From assembly GCA_964388745.1 (NCBI GenBank), contig CAYMBP010000018.1, positions 1 to 32,010 on the forward strand: a stretch of 32,010 nucleotides of DNA, in the 5' to 3' direction. The stretch's first letter is position 1; each line of letters begins with the position of its first letter. Below are positions 7,461 to 16,465 of this stretch, piece after piece. The notes under the pieces were generated by a model, which worked only from the letters and a program-made list of their open reading frames with translations, was not told the DNA's origin and made no database searches. This DNA comes from CAYMBP01 sp964388745 (lineage in GTDB: Bacteria; Babelota; Babeliae; Babelales; RVW-14). The position numbers and the translations under genes are program-made.

Positions 7461-8855
7461 CTATCTTGAGATGTGATACCAGGCTCTTCCTTTTATTCGC
7501 CACAGGAAGATAATACCCATTATACCAGTTGTAAGATACAATGTCCCGTAAATGACAATCAATTTTGTGGCAAGCTGAGTAAATGCAGATTGTGAAATAA
7601 AATAAGAGACTGGAATAAAGAACAGGAAAATAGAAGCAGCCCTTCCAAGCATAACTGTTTTCACATCATGTGCGCCTCGCAGAGCTCCTGCAAGAATAAC
7701 TTGTGTTAAATCAAAAACAACAAAGAGGCTAACCAGCTGAAGCGCTGGGACGGCAATATGAGAGAATTCATTCGTAGTGTCGTAAAAGCTAACAAAATAT
7801 TCAGCGTATGTTGAAAGTGTTAGGAGGGAGAGCGTAGTGAAAAAAGCCCCCAAAAACCAGGTTTTTTTTACATTGGCAAAAGCGCCTTGATAATCACTTG
7901 AACCAATGCGGTTACTGACAAGAAAGACAATAATTTGAGCAAAGGCAATTGCTGGAATAAAGGCGAGTCGCTCAAGCCGTTGAATCGCTTCATATGACCC
8001 AATAGCAGCCATTCCCATAGGGGTAATCATCTTGTTGAGCCAAACATAACCAATTGCCATAGTTCCTTTATCAATAATGATTGGCCAGCTTAAGTGGAGT
8101 AATTGTTTTGTTCGTTCAAGTGAAAAAAGTCTAAAAAAAGTTTTTTTGAAATATTTTTTATATTCAGAATTGCTTAAAATATAGGTAATGGCAACAGCAT
8201 TCATAATGCCGTATTGAATAACAGAGGCAATAGCAGAGCCCAAAAGGCCATATTTGGTAAAACCCATTTTTCCTAAAATTAGGCTATAATCAAAAAAGAT
8301 AAAAGCGGTGATTCCAATAAGGTTAATGATCATTGGGATATGGGTGTTTTTTACTGCTTTCATAAAGCTGACAAGAGCGAGTGATGAAAAAAGTAAAAAG
8401 ATGCCAAGTGACTTGAGCCGTAAAAAGGGAGTGCCGATTGGTATCATTGCATCTGGAACTCCCATCCATTGAAAGATGTATTCAGCGCCAAGCATAATAA
8501 TAATTAATTGACTAAATCCAATAATAAATGTTGCCCAAAAAGTGGTTCCAAAGCTGGTGCCACACTCTTCATACTCTTGAGCGCCATTATATTTTCCAAT
8601 TAGGGCAATTGATGCAGCAGGGATCCCTTCTGCGAGTTTAATGAGGAGGTGAATTATGCTGTTGGTAACACCAAGAGCTCCAAATGTTGCAAGTGAGCCA
8701 AGCTGTGCAACAAAGTAGCCATCAAGCATTGGGCTTAGCGAATAGAGAACAGTTGCTGTAATCACTTCAGGAAGCCAGTAACTAAGAATTGATTTTATCG
8801 AATCTCCACGATCATTCACGAGTATCTTCCCCGGCTTATATGATAATGTTTTCAT
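7461..8855 (-). CDS. MATE family efflux transporter
   Basis: This 464 aa polytopic membrane protein has about 12 hydrophobic segments. It has a MATE-type N-terminal half (PEVITATVLYSLSPMLDGYF, LGSLATFGALGVTNSI) and a matching second half (IIDKGTMAIGYVWLNKMITP, LVSNRIGSSDYQGAF). MATE proteins export cationic compounds, drugs or metabolites in exchange for Na+ or H+; the substrate here cannot be predicted. The ATG has a strong GAGGTGAG site upstream. It is the first gene of the gatC-gatA-dus operon, an unusual partner for translation genes. MurJ-like flippases share the fold, but the sequence reads as MATE. Confidence 0.85.
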   Translation of the reverse strand: MKTLSYKPGKILVNDRGDSIKSILSYWLPEVITATVLYSLSPMLDGYFVAQLGSLATFGALGVTNSIIHLLIKLAEGIPAASIALIGKYNGAQEYEECGTSFGTTFWATFIIGFSQLIIIMLGAEYIFQWMGVPDAMIPIGTPFLRLKSLGIFLLFSSLALVSFMKAVKNTHIPMIINLIGITAFIFFDYSLILGKMGFTKYGLLGSAIASVIQYGIMNAVAITYILSNSEYKKYFKKTFFRLFSLERTKQLLHLSWPIIIDKGTMAIGYVWLNKMITPMGMAAIGSYEAIQRLERLAFIPAIAFAQIIVFLVSNRIGSSDYQGAFANVKKTWFLGAFFTTLSLLTLSTYAEYFVSFYDTTNEFSHIAVPALQLVSLFVVFDLTQVILAGALRGAHDVKTVMLGRAASIFLFFIPVSYFISQSAFTQLATKLIVIYGTLYLTTGIMGIIFLWRIKGRAWYHISR

Positions 8856-9164
8856 AGACTCACCTCATGATTCTGTATTGGTTCTACATTGGTGTTCACA
8901 GCATCTGTTGACGTTCCACTACTCCCATCTGACCTGTATACTACAATATGTTGGAAAAGTAAATGAAGGCATCAGTTTATTGCCGTTTAGTTCAGAATTT
9001 AGTTATGAATTTGGTGTGAGACTATAATGTAACTTTGTGTTTCAACCTGATTTCACCCTGAAATGAGGGCAGCAAAATGATAGGGTCTAGCGACAGATTT
9101 TATTGCTACTTACAATTCTGGAGCGCAGCAATAGAGTTTATGATGGCATTATTATTTGGGCTTA
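8856..9164. other. Intergenic region with repeat copy B and a weak promoter
   Basis: This 309-nt gap holds repeat copy B (9052-9118) and, on the minus strand, a weak promoter candidate for the MATE operon (TTTACT, 17 nt, TATACA, near 8938-8967). A short plus-strand frame starting at 9077 begins inside the repeat and then runs antisense to the next gene, so I do not treat it as a gene. No clear T-tailed terminator is visible for the array that ends at 9165. Confidence 0.5.
9052..9118 (+). repeat. Dispersed intergenic repeat, copy B (diverged)
   Basis: It shares the ordered blocks of the other two copies: TTTCACCCTGAAA, then ATGATAGGGTCTAGCGA, CAGATT and GCTACTTA. The segment between the first two blocks is different from the other copies. 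It is in the same orientation as the copy at 31881. Confidence 0.75.
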
Positions 9165-10868
9165 TTATGTTAGCTCAAGGGTGTTTTCTTCTGAGCCACT
9201 TTCTGTATATGTTGCTACTTGAGTATCTTGCTCGACTGTCTGTTCTTCTACGGTATTACCTTGCTCCGGAGTAAGATCATCCTTTTCTCTTTGTTGTTTT
9301 AGTGATTTAAGCTTCAAGAGGAGTTGAGTTGTGCGGAGTTTACTTGTCTCATACGGTTCTCGTTCATCACGCATGATGATTCCTTCTTCCATGATTTTTT
9401 CCCGCATGGTACTCAACACCGCTTCTTCTTTTTCGTCAATGCGTTTTTGCCAGTCAGTGATGCTTTCATCCGGTTGGATGTTAACTGAAACAAGTTCTTG
9501 CTCAGCAACGAGTCGCTTTTTTAGATAATCTATTTCTGCGCCAAGGTTATTAATGGTTCCATCAAGCATTTCGAGTTGTTCTTGGTCTCCCTCTCCAGCT
9601 TGTTGGCCGGTAGCCATTTCTATTTTTTTCTTTTGCATGAGTTCTTCAAGGTTTGGAATTTTCTCTTCAAGCTTTGCAATAAGCTCTTTTCGTTGGGCAA
9701 GAGCCTCTTGGGGGGGGTGATCATCATTAACGTGAGGAGAGTATCGTGTATCAAATTCTTGCAATGCTATTTGCTGGTCGACCAGCCCCTTACTCATTTT
9801 AAGCTCTGCAAGCTTAGTCGTGATATCTTCTGGAGACATATTGCCTGGATTTTGAGTAAGATCGCCTTCTTCTTTGGCGATTGCATCTTTTCTAAAGGAA
9901 AGAGCGCTTAAAGATTCTATTTCACTCTGTTGAAGATTGCGACCAAATAGCTTTTGTATATCAACTTTTTGAGCGAATGGGTGCATACCTCCAGCTCCTG
10001 CGCCAAGAGCCTGTATGTTGCCGGTTTTGAGTTGGGTAAGCATCTCTTTGTTTTTTTGAAGAGCGCCAAGGTCAAGCTCTTTGAGCTTTTTCAGTTTTTC
10101 TTTTTGCTCAGCTACTTGTTGTGCTGCAGGAACAATAACCATTGAGATCATGATCCCGGTGAATGCGGCAAATGCTCCTATCGCCAAAAGACCCTTGAGG
10201 ATAGACTCTACACGTTTTTGGCGGCCGAAGATTTTGCCGTAGGCTTCGTCGCGGACAAGTTTTTCATAGTCTTCAATAGCTTTTTGCATTTTGAAAGAAA
10301 AATCCGTATCATTTTCTGAAACCTTCTTTCCTAAATAATTTATAAGATCTTGTTCTCTTATGTTAAAGATACTAGCAATAATCTTTTTATCTTCATCGGA
10401 CATTTTTGTTACTTGTTCCTTGAATTGTTCGCGTGAGATCGTAACCATTTCATTTTGTTTTGTAAATTCTTCAAATGATTTTATTCTTCGTTGATACCTT
10501 GCCAGTTCAGTATTTTCTGCAGTTTTCTTTTTACCTGAAAGTGTATCAACAAATTTTTGAATGCTGCTTGTGTCTTGTTTTTGAAGCTGCCAGCGAAGGT
10601 TGAGTTCTTTTTCATCGAGTTCTCTTTGTTCACCTTCTGCCTTAAGGCTTTGTTTTTGTTTTTCTGTGAGTTTTGGTTTTTTATCTTTTTCCTTCTTAAG
10701 GCGCTTCTCAAGTTCTTTCTCGCTAATATCAGCTGAAAAGAAATTTTCTACCCGAGAAGGAGTTTCTGCTGAGGATGTCTCTTGTTTGTCGGGTGTTTTT
10801 GAGCAATAGATTGAGGGGCTGGTATTAAGTGTAGTAAAAAGGAAAAAAGCGAGAATTTTGTTCTTCAT
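9165..10868 (-). CDS. Exported coiled-coil protein, array gene 7
   Basis: 567 aa, function unknown. It has a signal peptide at residues 1-22 (MKNKILAFFLFTTLN, cleavage near SIYC), then a very charged helical region rich in Lys, Glu and Gln (about 45-215), one hydrophobic segment (about 224-247, LLAIGAFAAFTGIMISMVIV), and a conserved module. The module blocks are GAGGMHPFAQ (292-300), LFGRNL (307-312), ALQEFDTRYSP (368-378), DYLKKRLVAEQEL (447-459) and MRDEREPYETSKLRT (499-513). The tail is acidic and Thr-rich. All five blocks recur in the gene at 10941, and most recur in 12667, 13692 and 14450, so these are tandem paralogues. It is the last gene of the array, 72 nt after gene 6, and has only a weak ribosome binding site. 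Confidence 0.85.
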   Translation of the reverse strand: MKNKILAFFLFTTLNTSPSIYCSKTPDKQETSSAETPSRVENFFSADISEKELEKRLKKEKDKKPKLTEKQKQSLKAEGEQRELDEKELNLRWQLQKQDTSSIQKFVDTLSGKKKTAENTELARYQRRIKSFEEFTKQNEMVTISREQFKEQVTKMSDEDKKIIASIFNIREQDLINYLGKKVSENDTDFSFKMQKAIEDYEKLVRDEAYGKIFGRQKRVESILKGLLAIGAFAAFTGIMISMVIVPAAQQVAEQKEKLKKLKELDLGALQKNKEMLTQLKTGNIQALGAGAGGMHPFAQKVDIQKLFGRNLQQSEIESLSALSFRKDAIAKEEGDLTQNPGNMSPEDITTKLAELKMSKGLVDQQIALQEFDTRYSPHVNDDHPPQEALAQRKELIAKLEEKIPNLEELMQKKKIEMATGQQAGEGDQEQLEMLDGTINNLGAEIDYLKKRLVAEQELVSVNIQPDESITDWQKRIDEKEEAVLSTMREKIMEEGIIMRDEREPYETSKLRTTQLLLKLKSLKQQREKDDLTPEQGNTVEEQTVEQDTQVATYTESGSEENTLELT

Positions 10869-10940
10869 TATTTTCTTTCTTGTTTAATTGTGTGACGATT
10901 TACACAAGTGCTAAATTTTTAACAGTATTAACTACGCTTT

Positions 10941-12638
10941 TCATTTTTGTTTTGTCATGGTGCGCTCTTTGTACGGTGGTTTAAGTTTAAGAAGCACTTC
11001 AGTTGTTCGGTCTCTGCTTGCCTCATACGGTTCTTGTCTATCTCGTTGTATAGTTTCGTCATTTATAATTGCTTCTCGTATTACTGTTATAATATCCTCT
11101 TTTTTCGCTAAAAATTCTTTTTCCCATTCAGGCAAATCAACGCTTTTGGCTGGTTTGCTCTTAATAATGTTCTGTTCTGCAGCCATGCGAAGGTTGAGGT
11201 AAGTAAGCTCTGTATTAATGTTGGCAATTTTGCTTTTAAGAAGAGTAAGTTCTTGCTCAACATTTAAATTTTTTTGTTGCTTACTATTTTCATTTTCACG
11301 TTTAATTGCTTGCATAATATTTTCAGAGCTAAGTTGAGAATTTAATTGTTCAAGTTTTTTTTCTAAGATTTGAAAAATATCTTTGTGTTGATCAAGAGCT
11401 TGAGATATAGAACCATCTTCCTTTATTATCGGAGCGTAGCGAATATTGAGTTCATACATAAAAAGTTGCTGATTTAGGAGAGCGAGCGACATTTTGAGTT
11501 CACTTCTTTTTTGAGTGAGGGCGTCTTCTGATAATTCATCGAGATTTTCTTCTAGTTTTATCGATTTATTTTTGAGTATATCTAATTGGTGAGCAATAAT
11601 GCTGATGGTTCCTATTTCATCTTCAGTTAGAGGGCGACCCATATATTCCAGGTCAGATGCTTTTTGGGCAAAGGGGTGAATATCTGATGCTAGGTCTCCA
11701 AGAACTTTTTTATTTTTTTTGTTTGTTTTTTCTAGGATATTTTTATTGAAAATGGAAAGATCTATCTCTTTGCTTGCCTTATTTTTTTTATTTTTGGCAA
11801 TGTCAGATTGAATTATTGCTGAGCTGAACAGAGATTTAAGACCAAGGTAGGCAAAAAGAGGGATAGTGCTTAAAAGAAGTCTAAGAGGGAATTTAATTAT
11901 ATTATGTTTTTTTAAGACTTTTTGATATTGCTCTCGTCGTATCATTTCTTTGTATGCATTAATACCGTTAATTAGTTGCTCATTATTTTTTTCTTTCCAG
12001 CCTTCTTGGTTTAAAAGTTTTTCTTTTATTCGATTTCTTTTTTCGGCCGTACTTCCATCTTCTGATTGAAAAAACGCTTTATAAAAAATATTAACGACTT
12101 CTGAATTCATATTGTCAATCTCTTTTTGGAGCATATCTTTTTTTTCTGTGAAGCTATTTTTTTCAGATGGTGTATTTTTTCCTTCAAACTTTTTCATTTT
12201 TTCGACGTATTCTGTAAGACTTGAGAGAGAAAGTCGCTTTAGAGTGAGTTGGCGCAGGTGAGCTTCTTCAGCATCATCTTCGACTTTGAATCGAGATAAA
12301 TTGGATTCTTGGTCTTCCTGGTTTTTAGATTGTGACGGCTTTGACCATATTGTTAAAATAGCAGGATTTTTTTTCTTATTTTCGTAGGAGTTTAATGTTT
12401 GATTAAGCTCTTTTATTGGGTTATATTCCTTTTTCATTTTTAGATTTTTTAGGTGTCGAAAAATGTCTTTTCTTTCTCCTTGAGCGACAGCTTTTTCATG
12501 TCTAATTTGAGAAGAGAGCCTTTTTTCTTTTTGTTCTTTGCTTGGATTAATAGTTGATATAATATTCTTCATGCCAAAGGCTTGATTAGTTATGATTTGG
12601 CTTATTATAAAGAGTAAAAAAAGGAGTGTTTTTTTCAT
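10941..12638 (-). CDS. Exported coiled-coil protein, array gene 6
   Basis: The frame is open to 12695, but the start is placed at the ATG at 12638 (565 aa): it follows GAGGAGA and begins a signal peptide (MKKTLLFLLFIISQIITNQA). Next come a Lys/Glu-rich helical region, a hydrophobic segment at about 250-271 (FPLRLLLSTIPLFAYLGLKS), and the array module: IHPFAQK (320-326), YMGRPL (332-337), MYELNIRYAP (394-403), TYLNLRMAAEQN (479-490) and QRDRQEPYEASRDRT (531-545). This is the closest relative of array gene 7. Even the pre-membrane stretch is similar (YKEMIRREQYQKV versus YEKLVRDEAYGKI). It starts 28 nt after gene 5. Function unknown. Confidence 0.85.
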   Translation of the reverse strand: MKKTLLFLLFIISQIITNQAFGMKNIISTINPSKEQKEKRLSSQIRHEKAVAQGERKDIFRHLKNLKMKKEYNPIKELNQTLNSYENKKKNPAILTIWSKPSQSKNQEDQESNLSRFKVEDDAEEAHLRQLTLKRLSLSSLTEYVEKMKKFEGKNTPSEKNSFTEKKDMLQKEIDNMNSEVVNIFYKAFFQSEDGSTAEKRNRIKEKLLNQEGWKEKNNEQLINGINAYKEMIRREQYQKVLKKHNIIKFPLRLLLSTIPLFAYLGLKSLFSSAIIQSDIAKNKKNKASKEIDLSIFNKNILEKTNKKNKKVLGDLASDIHPFAQKASDLEYMGRPLTEDEIGTISIIAHQLDILKNKSIKLEENLDELSEDALTQKRSELKMSLALLNQQLFMYELNIRYAPIIKEDGSISQALDQHKDIFQILEKKLEQLNSQLSSENIMQAIKRENENSKQQKNLNVEQELTLLKSKIANINTELTYLNLRMAAEQNIIKSKPAKSVDLPEWEKEFLAKKEDIITVIREAIINDETIQRDRQEPYEASRDRTTEVLLKLKPPYKERTMTKQK

Positions 12639-12666
12639 GGATTCTCCTCTTTTTTTGAAATAATTT

Positions 12667-13692
12667 TTATTTTTCATTGCCTTGAATTTCTTCAATGTGA
12701 GCGACTTCTTCTGCCTCTTTAAGGCTCGCTAGCTCACTTCGAGTTCTGCGCTTACTGTGAGAAAATGGTTCTCGTACATCACGTATCATTGGGGCAAATG
12801 TGAGAAGCTCTTGTCGCCCATCTGCAATGATTTGCTGATATTTTGCATTGAGTTTTGCTCTCTCTTCGTCTCGTGATTTTTGATAAATGTATATAATGCT
12901 GTGTGATTGACGATGGGCTTCATAAATGGCACGCTCTATTTTATGTTTAATGCGCAAATAATGAAATTCAAAGTTTAAATTGTTCACAATCCCTTGTAGT
13001 TCTTTTCTCCGAGCCTCAGACCCTTTTAATGAAAGCATTTCTCGCCTGAGTGCTGTTTGATAGTGCATTAAATTAACGAGTAACTTGTTACTAATTTGTT
13101 CATATTCTTTGTTGCGGATATCATAGGGAATGTTATTTCGATCTTCATAGCGTATATCAAGTTCTTTAAGGTAAAAATCTTGTTCGCTTAATTGTTTTTT
13201 TTGTAAATAATGCTCGCATTGCTCTTTTTCTTCTTCGCTAAATACGGTTTTGTCTTGAGAGTCAGCTCTTTTTTGGAGGTTAAGTAAATTTGCTTGTGCA
13301 AGCTCAATGCGATATACAACATTGGTGAGAAATGACATTTCGTCATTTGTAAGTTTACGGCCAAAGAGTTCTTCATTGGAAATTTTAACAATCATTGGGT
13401 TGAAGTTTGACTCATAATCTTTGCTCAGCATTTCGCTTTGTCGTGAGAGTTGCTCTCTCTCCTCTGTTGAAAAACTGCTATAAATAGTTCCAAAAATAAC
13501 GCTTGGTATGCTTGAAACTCCGGAGATAAGGTTACTTACTCCTGAGCCAAAAGAGGAGATATTAGATGCTGCTTTTTTCCGTAAAAATTCATAAGTACTT
13601 GGGTTCTTTTGTCCGATGTCTTCGGCCTTGTTTATTGAGGGATATAGGTGAGCAAGGGCTGTAAGCAATAAAATATAACTATGTTTTTTCAT
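12667..13692 (-). CDS. Exported coiled-coil protein, array gene 5
   Basis: 341 aa with a signal peptide (MKKHSYILLLTALAHLYPSI). A weakly hydrophobic Gly/Ser/Ile-rich segment at about 44-74 (SGVSNLISGVSSIPSVIFG) takes the place of the clear membrane segment of genes 6 and 7, and the long N-terminal coiled coil is missing. Module blocks: LFGRKLTNDE (109-118), LKELDIRYED (175-184), FHYLRIKHKIERA (243-255) and MIRDVREPFSHSKRRT (302-317). A strong AAGGAGA precedes the ATG, whose A also ends the stop codon of gene 4 (TAATG), so translation is coupled. Function unknown. Confidence 0.85.
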   Translation of the reverse strand: MKKHSYILLLTALAHLYPSINKAEDIGQKNPSTYEFLRKKAASNISSFGSGVSNLISGVSSIPSVIFGTIYSSFSTEEREQLSRQSEMLSKDYESNFNPMIVKISNEELFGRKLTNDEMSFLTNVVYRIELAQANLLNLQKRADSQDKTVFSEEEKEQCEHYLQKKQLSEQDFYLKELDIRYEDRNNIPYDIRNKEYEQISNKLLVNLMHYQTALRREMLSLKGSEARRKELQGIVNNLNFEFHYLRIKHKIERAIYEAHRQSHSIIYIYQKSRDEERAKLNAKYQQIIADGRQELLTFAPMIRDVREPFSHSKRRTRSELASLKEAEEVAHIEEIQGNEK

Positions 13693-14453
13693 TATTTTTC
13701 TCCTTGAGATAAAAATATCTTAGAAATAAGGCGATCTTCTGTTCGTTTACTATTGTGGTTTATTAACGCTACTCTTTGAAAAACATGATGATTATAGGCT
13801 TTTTTTAGATGTAATTTGGCTATAGATTCTTTTAAGATACGAGCAAGGTCATTGTCAGGACTTAATTGTTTTTTTAGTGCATCATAGTGTTCTTGCGCAA
13901 TAAGCCTTATAGAAAGATAGGTAGATTCTTTTTCAAGAATATCCTTATAAGTTTTAAGGTTTATAAGCAGCGCATTAATCTCTTTTTGCGATAGATCTTG
14001 ATTCTTAATAAATACTTCTCGCTTTTGATTAAGAGAGGTATACTTTGCGGCAACAATCTTGTATTCATTATGAGTGCGGCGCAGCGTTTTTCTGTATTGC
14101 TCAGTGGTAACAACAGATCCGTCATCATTGCTAAATCTGATATCAAGTTCAAAAAGAGAAAAATCAACATATTTTTTTTCAAGAGCTTTTTGAAGTGTTT
14201 TGTAAGAATAGTCAGATGGATCTGCAATGTTCATTATTTCTTTTGAAAGCATCTTAATATTATTAATAATTGATGCTCCCCTGATTGCTTCCTGCGCATA
14301 AATTTTTCGTGCAAAAAAATGCCTGTTGGAAAGATCAATGATCTTTTTAAGGGGAGATTCTTCGTTCGTTTCTAGAAAAGCTTTTTCTTTATTTGAGCAG
14401 AGGGACTGAGATATATTCAAAATAAGTATCATGAGGAATAAATATTTTATCAT
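13692..14453 (-). CDS. Exported coiled-coil protein, array gene 4 (shortest paralogue)
   Basis: 253 aa with a signal peptide (MIKYLFLMILILNISQSLCS). The Cys at 19 does not sit in a proper lipobox. There is no internal membrane segment, and the mature protein is nearly just the module: a diverged FFARKI in place of FGRxL (46-51), SLFELDIRFSNDDGS (99-113), TYLSIRLIAQEHY (178-190) and a worn C-terminal block (NHNSKRTEDRL, 232-242) that has lost the REPY core. It overlaps gene 3 by 4 nt (ATGA) and has GAGGAAA as ribosome binding site. As a minimal member it defines the core of the family. Function unknown. Confidence 0.85.
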   Translation of the reverse strand: MIKYLFLMILILNISQSLCSNKEKAFLETNEESPLKKIIDLSNRHFFARKIYAQEAIRGASIINNIKMLSKEIMNIADPSDYSYKTLQKALEKKYVDFSLFELDIRFSNDDGSVVTTEQYRKTLRRTHNEYKIVAAKYTSLNQKREVFIKNQDLSQKEINALLINLKTYKDILEKESTYLSIRLIAQEHYDALKKQLSPDNDLARILKESIAKLHLKKAYNHHVFQRVALINHNSKRTEDRLISKIFLSQGEK

Positions 14454-16465
14454 TTTTCCTCTTCAAAGTTATTGATATTACGTAGGTGATCCGATACAAG
14501 CCGTCGAATACGACTACTTTCATATGACTCACTGGTATTGCGCATAAAGCTAGGATCTGCAGATAATTGTTCATACATTGCTTGGTCTGTTAATTCACCT
14601 TTATATATTTTTTCATTAAGTTGTAAGTATTTTTTTTCATTAGCTATATTGCGCATTATTCCAGTTGTTTGGTTGATTTGTTGTGTTAGTTTTTCTACGC
14701 CATACTTAATCTTTTCTTGCATATCTTTATCATACTTATTATCCGTTAAAGCATTTGTCAGGATTTTTTGCTTTTCCTCTAGGTCTTGTAGTTGAGGGGC
14801 GAGTTCTTTGAGCTCATTATCAAGAAGCTTAATAGATTCTGAGTATTCTTTGAGCCTTACAAGAGAGCCATTGTCATGGTTGTAACGAATATTTAATTCT
14901 TTCATGTAGATATCAAACATGATTTTTCTTATTTCTTCTCGGCGTTCTGCTGCTTTTATTTTTTCACTTTTACTTAGGACCCCAGTTGTTTCTGTTAATT
15001 GAGCAAGTGCTTTTGTTCGTTGGTGCTTTCTGATAAAGAGATCAAGCAGCTCTTTTTGTTCACCCTCATTAAGGAGGCGGCCGTATGCCTCTGTTTGATT
15101 GATGTTGTCCACCTGTTCTTGAGCAATTTCTTCTGCTGTTGGTTCTCGAGGGCCGGTATTTTCAAGAGGCGTTACTTCTCCTACAGCTCCGATTTGTGCA
15201 CCGCCAAAGGCTCCCATTTGGACGTAGCCACCTTGTTGAGCAAATTGGTCTTCAACATCGGCAACGTCACCAAAGCGGTCCATATCAACCTCTCGCGTTC
15301 CTTCATCAAAAAAAACACCAGGTTGCTCTCCAATATCAATATCTGTGCCAACACCGCCAGCCATAGTAAAGATAAGTGATCCAACACCGGCTACAGCGAT
15401 AAGGCCTAAGACGCTTAAAACTTTTCGTTTCTGTGACCACTCACTGGCAGATGCTAATTTTTTGTAGGACTCAAGTGCTTCTGCAAGACCCTCTGGTGCT
15501 TTAGCGAATTCTATGTCTGCCTTAAGCTCTTTAATTTCAGCTTCTTTATCTAGTATTTCTTTTATTTTTTCGTTTTCGTTCATTTGTATGACGGCTGTTT
15601 TTCGTTCTGCTTGTGCCTCTTCAATTTTTTTTTCAAGTGCTTCTTTTTGTTCTTTAAACTCCGGAGCATTTTGCTTAAGATTTTCTATATCTTTTTTGAG
15701 AGCCTCAATTTTTTTATCAGCTTCCTTGATTGGGGCTTGAAATTTTTTAATTAATTGATTCAATTCTTTTCTCAACTCTTTTACTTCAGCTTCTTTGTTT
15801 TCAATTTGTTTCTCTTTTTCTTTAACTTCTTCTTTGGTTGGCATTTCTCGTACGTCACCTTGTGCTAGAATTTCCTTGAGTTGTTGAAGGGTTTTTTGAA
15901 CGGCTTCTTTTTCGGCTCCCAAGGCTTTACGAGCTAGTTCTTTAGCGCTAGTATTGCTCTCAAGTGTCTTGAGTATTTCCTCGGTTTCCTTGGCGAATTT
16001 CTCGACTTCGTCTCTTGTTTTTTGATCAAGTTGATAAATTGTTACTTCTTTTTCTTCGCCTGTTTTGGCATCTTTTTTCTTTGTTGTACCCTTAAGCGTT
16101 TCAAGAAAATTGGTAATGCTTTCTTGTCGTTTGCTAAGTGATTCGCTTTTTTCTGAAAGGTTACCCCATGTTCCCATTTTAAGGAGCTGAGGACCTCCGC
16201 CGCTTCTGACGTTTTTAATAAATGCTTGTCTTGAGATCATTTCTCTGTCGGCTTTTGTTGATTTTCTTTTTTCTTTGAAATCTTTTCTTTGTTTCTTTAA
16301 GCCTTCATAGAAAATGTTACCGCTTTCTTCTTCAAGTTCTCGAGTTTCATTATCCGTCTTGAGTCCAGCCATTCTTTGCCCTTTTTCTTTTTGTCCATGA
16401 AGGGCCGAGAGGGGCCAGAGTGTGAAGGTGGAGATGAGGAGTAAGGAGCCTATATTTTTCTTCAT
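14450..16465 (-). CDS. Exported long coiled-coil protein, array gene 3
   Basis: 671 aa, the longest member. It has a signal peptide (MKKNIGSLLLISTFTLWPLS, cleavage near ALHG), an extended Lys/Glu heptad-type coiled coil at about 150-335, and a hydrophobic segment at about 349-372 (VLSVLGLIAVAGVGSLIFTM). A Gly/Asp-rich linker of about 75 residues (QQGGYVQMGAFGGAQIGAVG within it) follows. The array module then appears in diverged form: EAYGRLLNEGE (459-469), DIYMKELNIRYNHDNGS (518-534), KKYLQLNEKI (611-620) and FMRNTSESYESSRIRR (640-655). It overlaps array gene 2 by 4 nt (ATGA). The coiled coil invites matches to SMC or myosin in searches; these would be compositional only. Confidence 0.85.
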   Translation of the reverse strand: MKKNIGSLLLISTFTLWPLSALHGQKEKGQRMAGLKTDNETRELEEESGNIFYEGLKKQRKDFKEKRKSTKADREMISRQAFIKNVRSGGGPQLLKMGTWGNLSEKSESLSKRQESITNFLETLKGTTKKKDAKTGEEKEVTIYQLDQKTRDEVEKFAKETEEILKTLESNTSAKELARKALGAEKEAVQKTLQQLKEILAQGDVREMPTKEEVKEKEKQIENKEAEVKELRKELNQLIKKFQAPIKEADKKIEALKKDIENLKQNAPEFKEQKEALEKKIEEAQAERKTAVIQMNENEKIKEILDKEAEIKELKADIEFAKAPEGLAEALESYKKLASASEWSQKRKVLSVLGLIAVAGVGSLIFTMAGGVGTDIDIGEQPGVFFDEGTREVDMDRFGDVADVEDQFAQQGGYVQMGAFGGAQIGAVGEVTPLENTGPREPTAEEIAQEQVDNINQTEAYGRLLNEGEQKELLDLFIRKHQRTKALAQLTETTGVLSKSEKIKAAERREEIRKIMFDIYMKELNIRYNHDNGSLVRLKEYSESIKLLDNELKELAPQLQDLEEKQKILTNALTDNKYDKDMQEKIKYGVEKLTQQINQTTGIMRNIANEKKYLQLNEKIYKGELTDQAMYEQLSADPSFMRNTSESYESSRIRRLVSDHLRNINNFEEEK

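Noticed and set aside
9077..9274. Short plus-strand frame starting in repeat copy B
   Set aside because: It begins inside the repeat, has no ribosome binding site, and its second half is antisense to the end of array gene 7.
13692..14453. Lipoprotein signal in array gene 4 (Cys at residue 19)
   Set aside because: The residues before the Cys (Gln-Ser-Leu) do not fit a lipobox, so a type I signal peptide is more likely.
14450..16465. SMC, myosin or chromosome-partition-like protein suggested by the long coiled coil
   Set aside because: There is no Walker A or ABC signature and there is a signal peptide. The resemblance is heptad composition only, and the C-terminal module ties it to the array.
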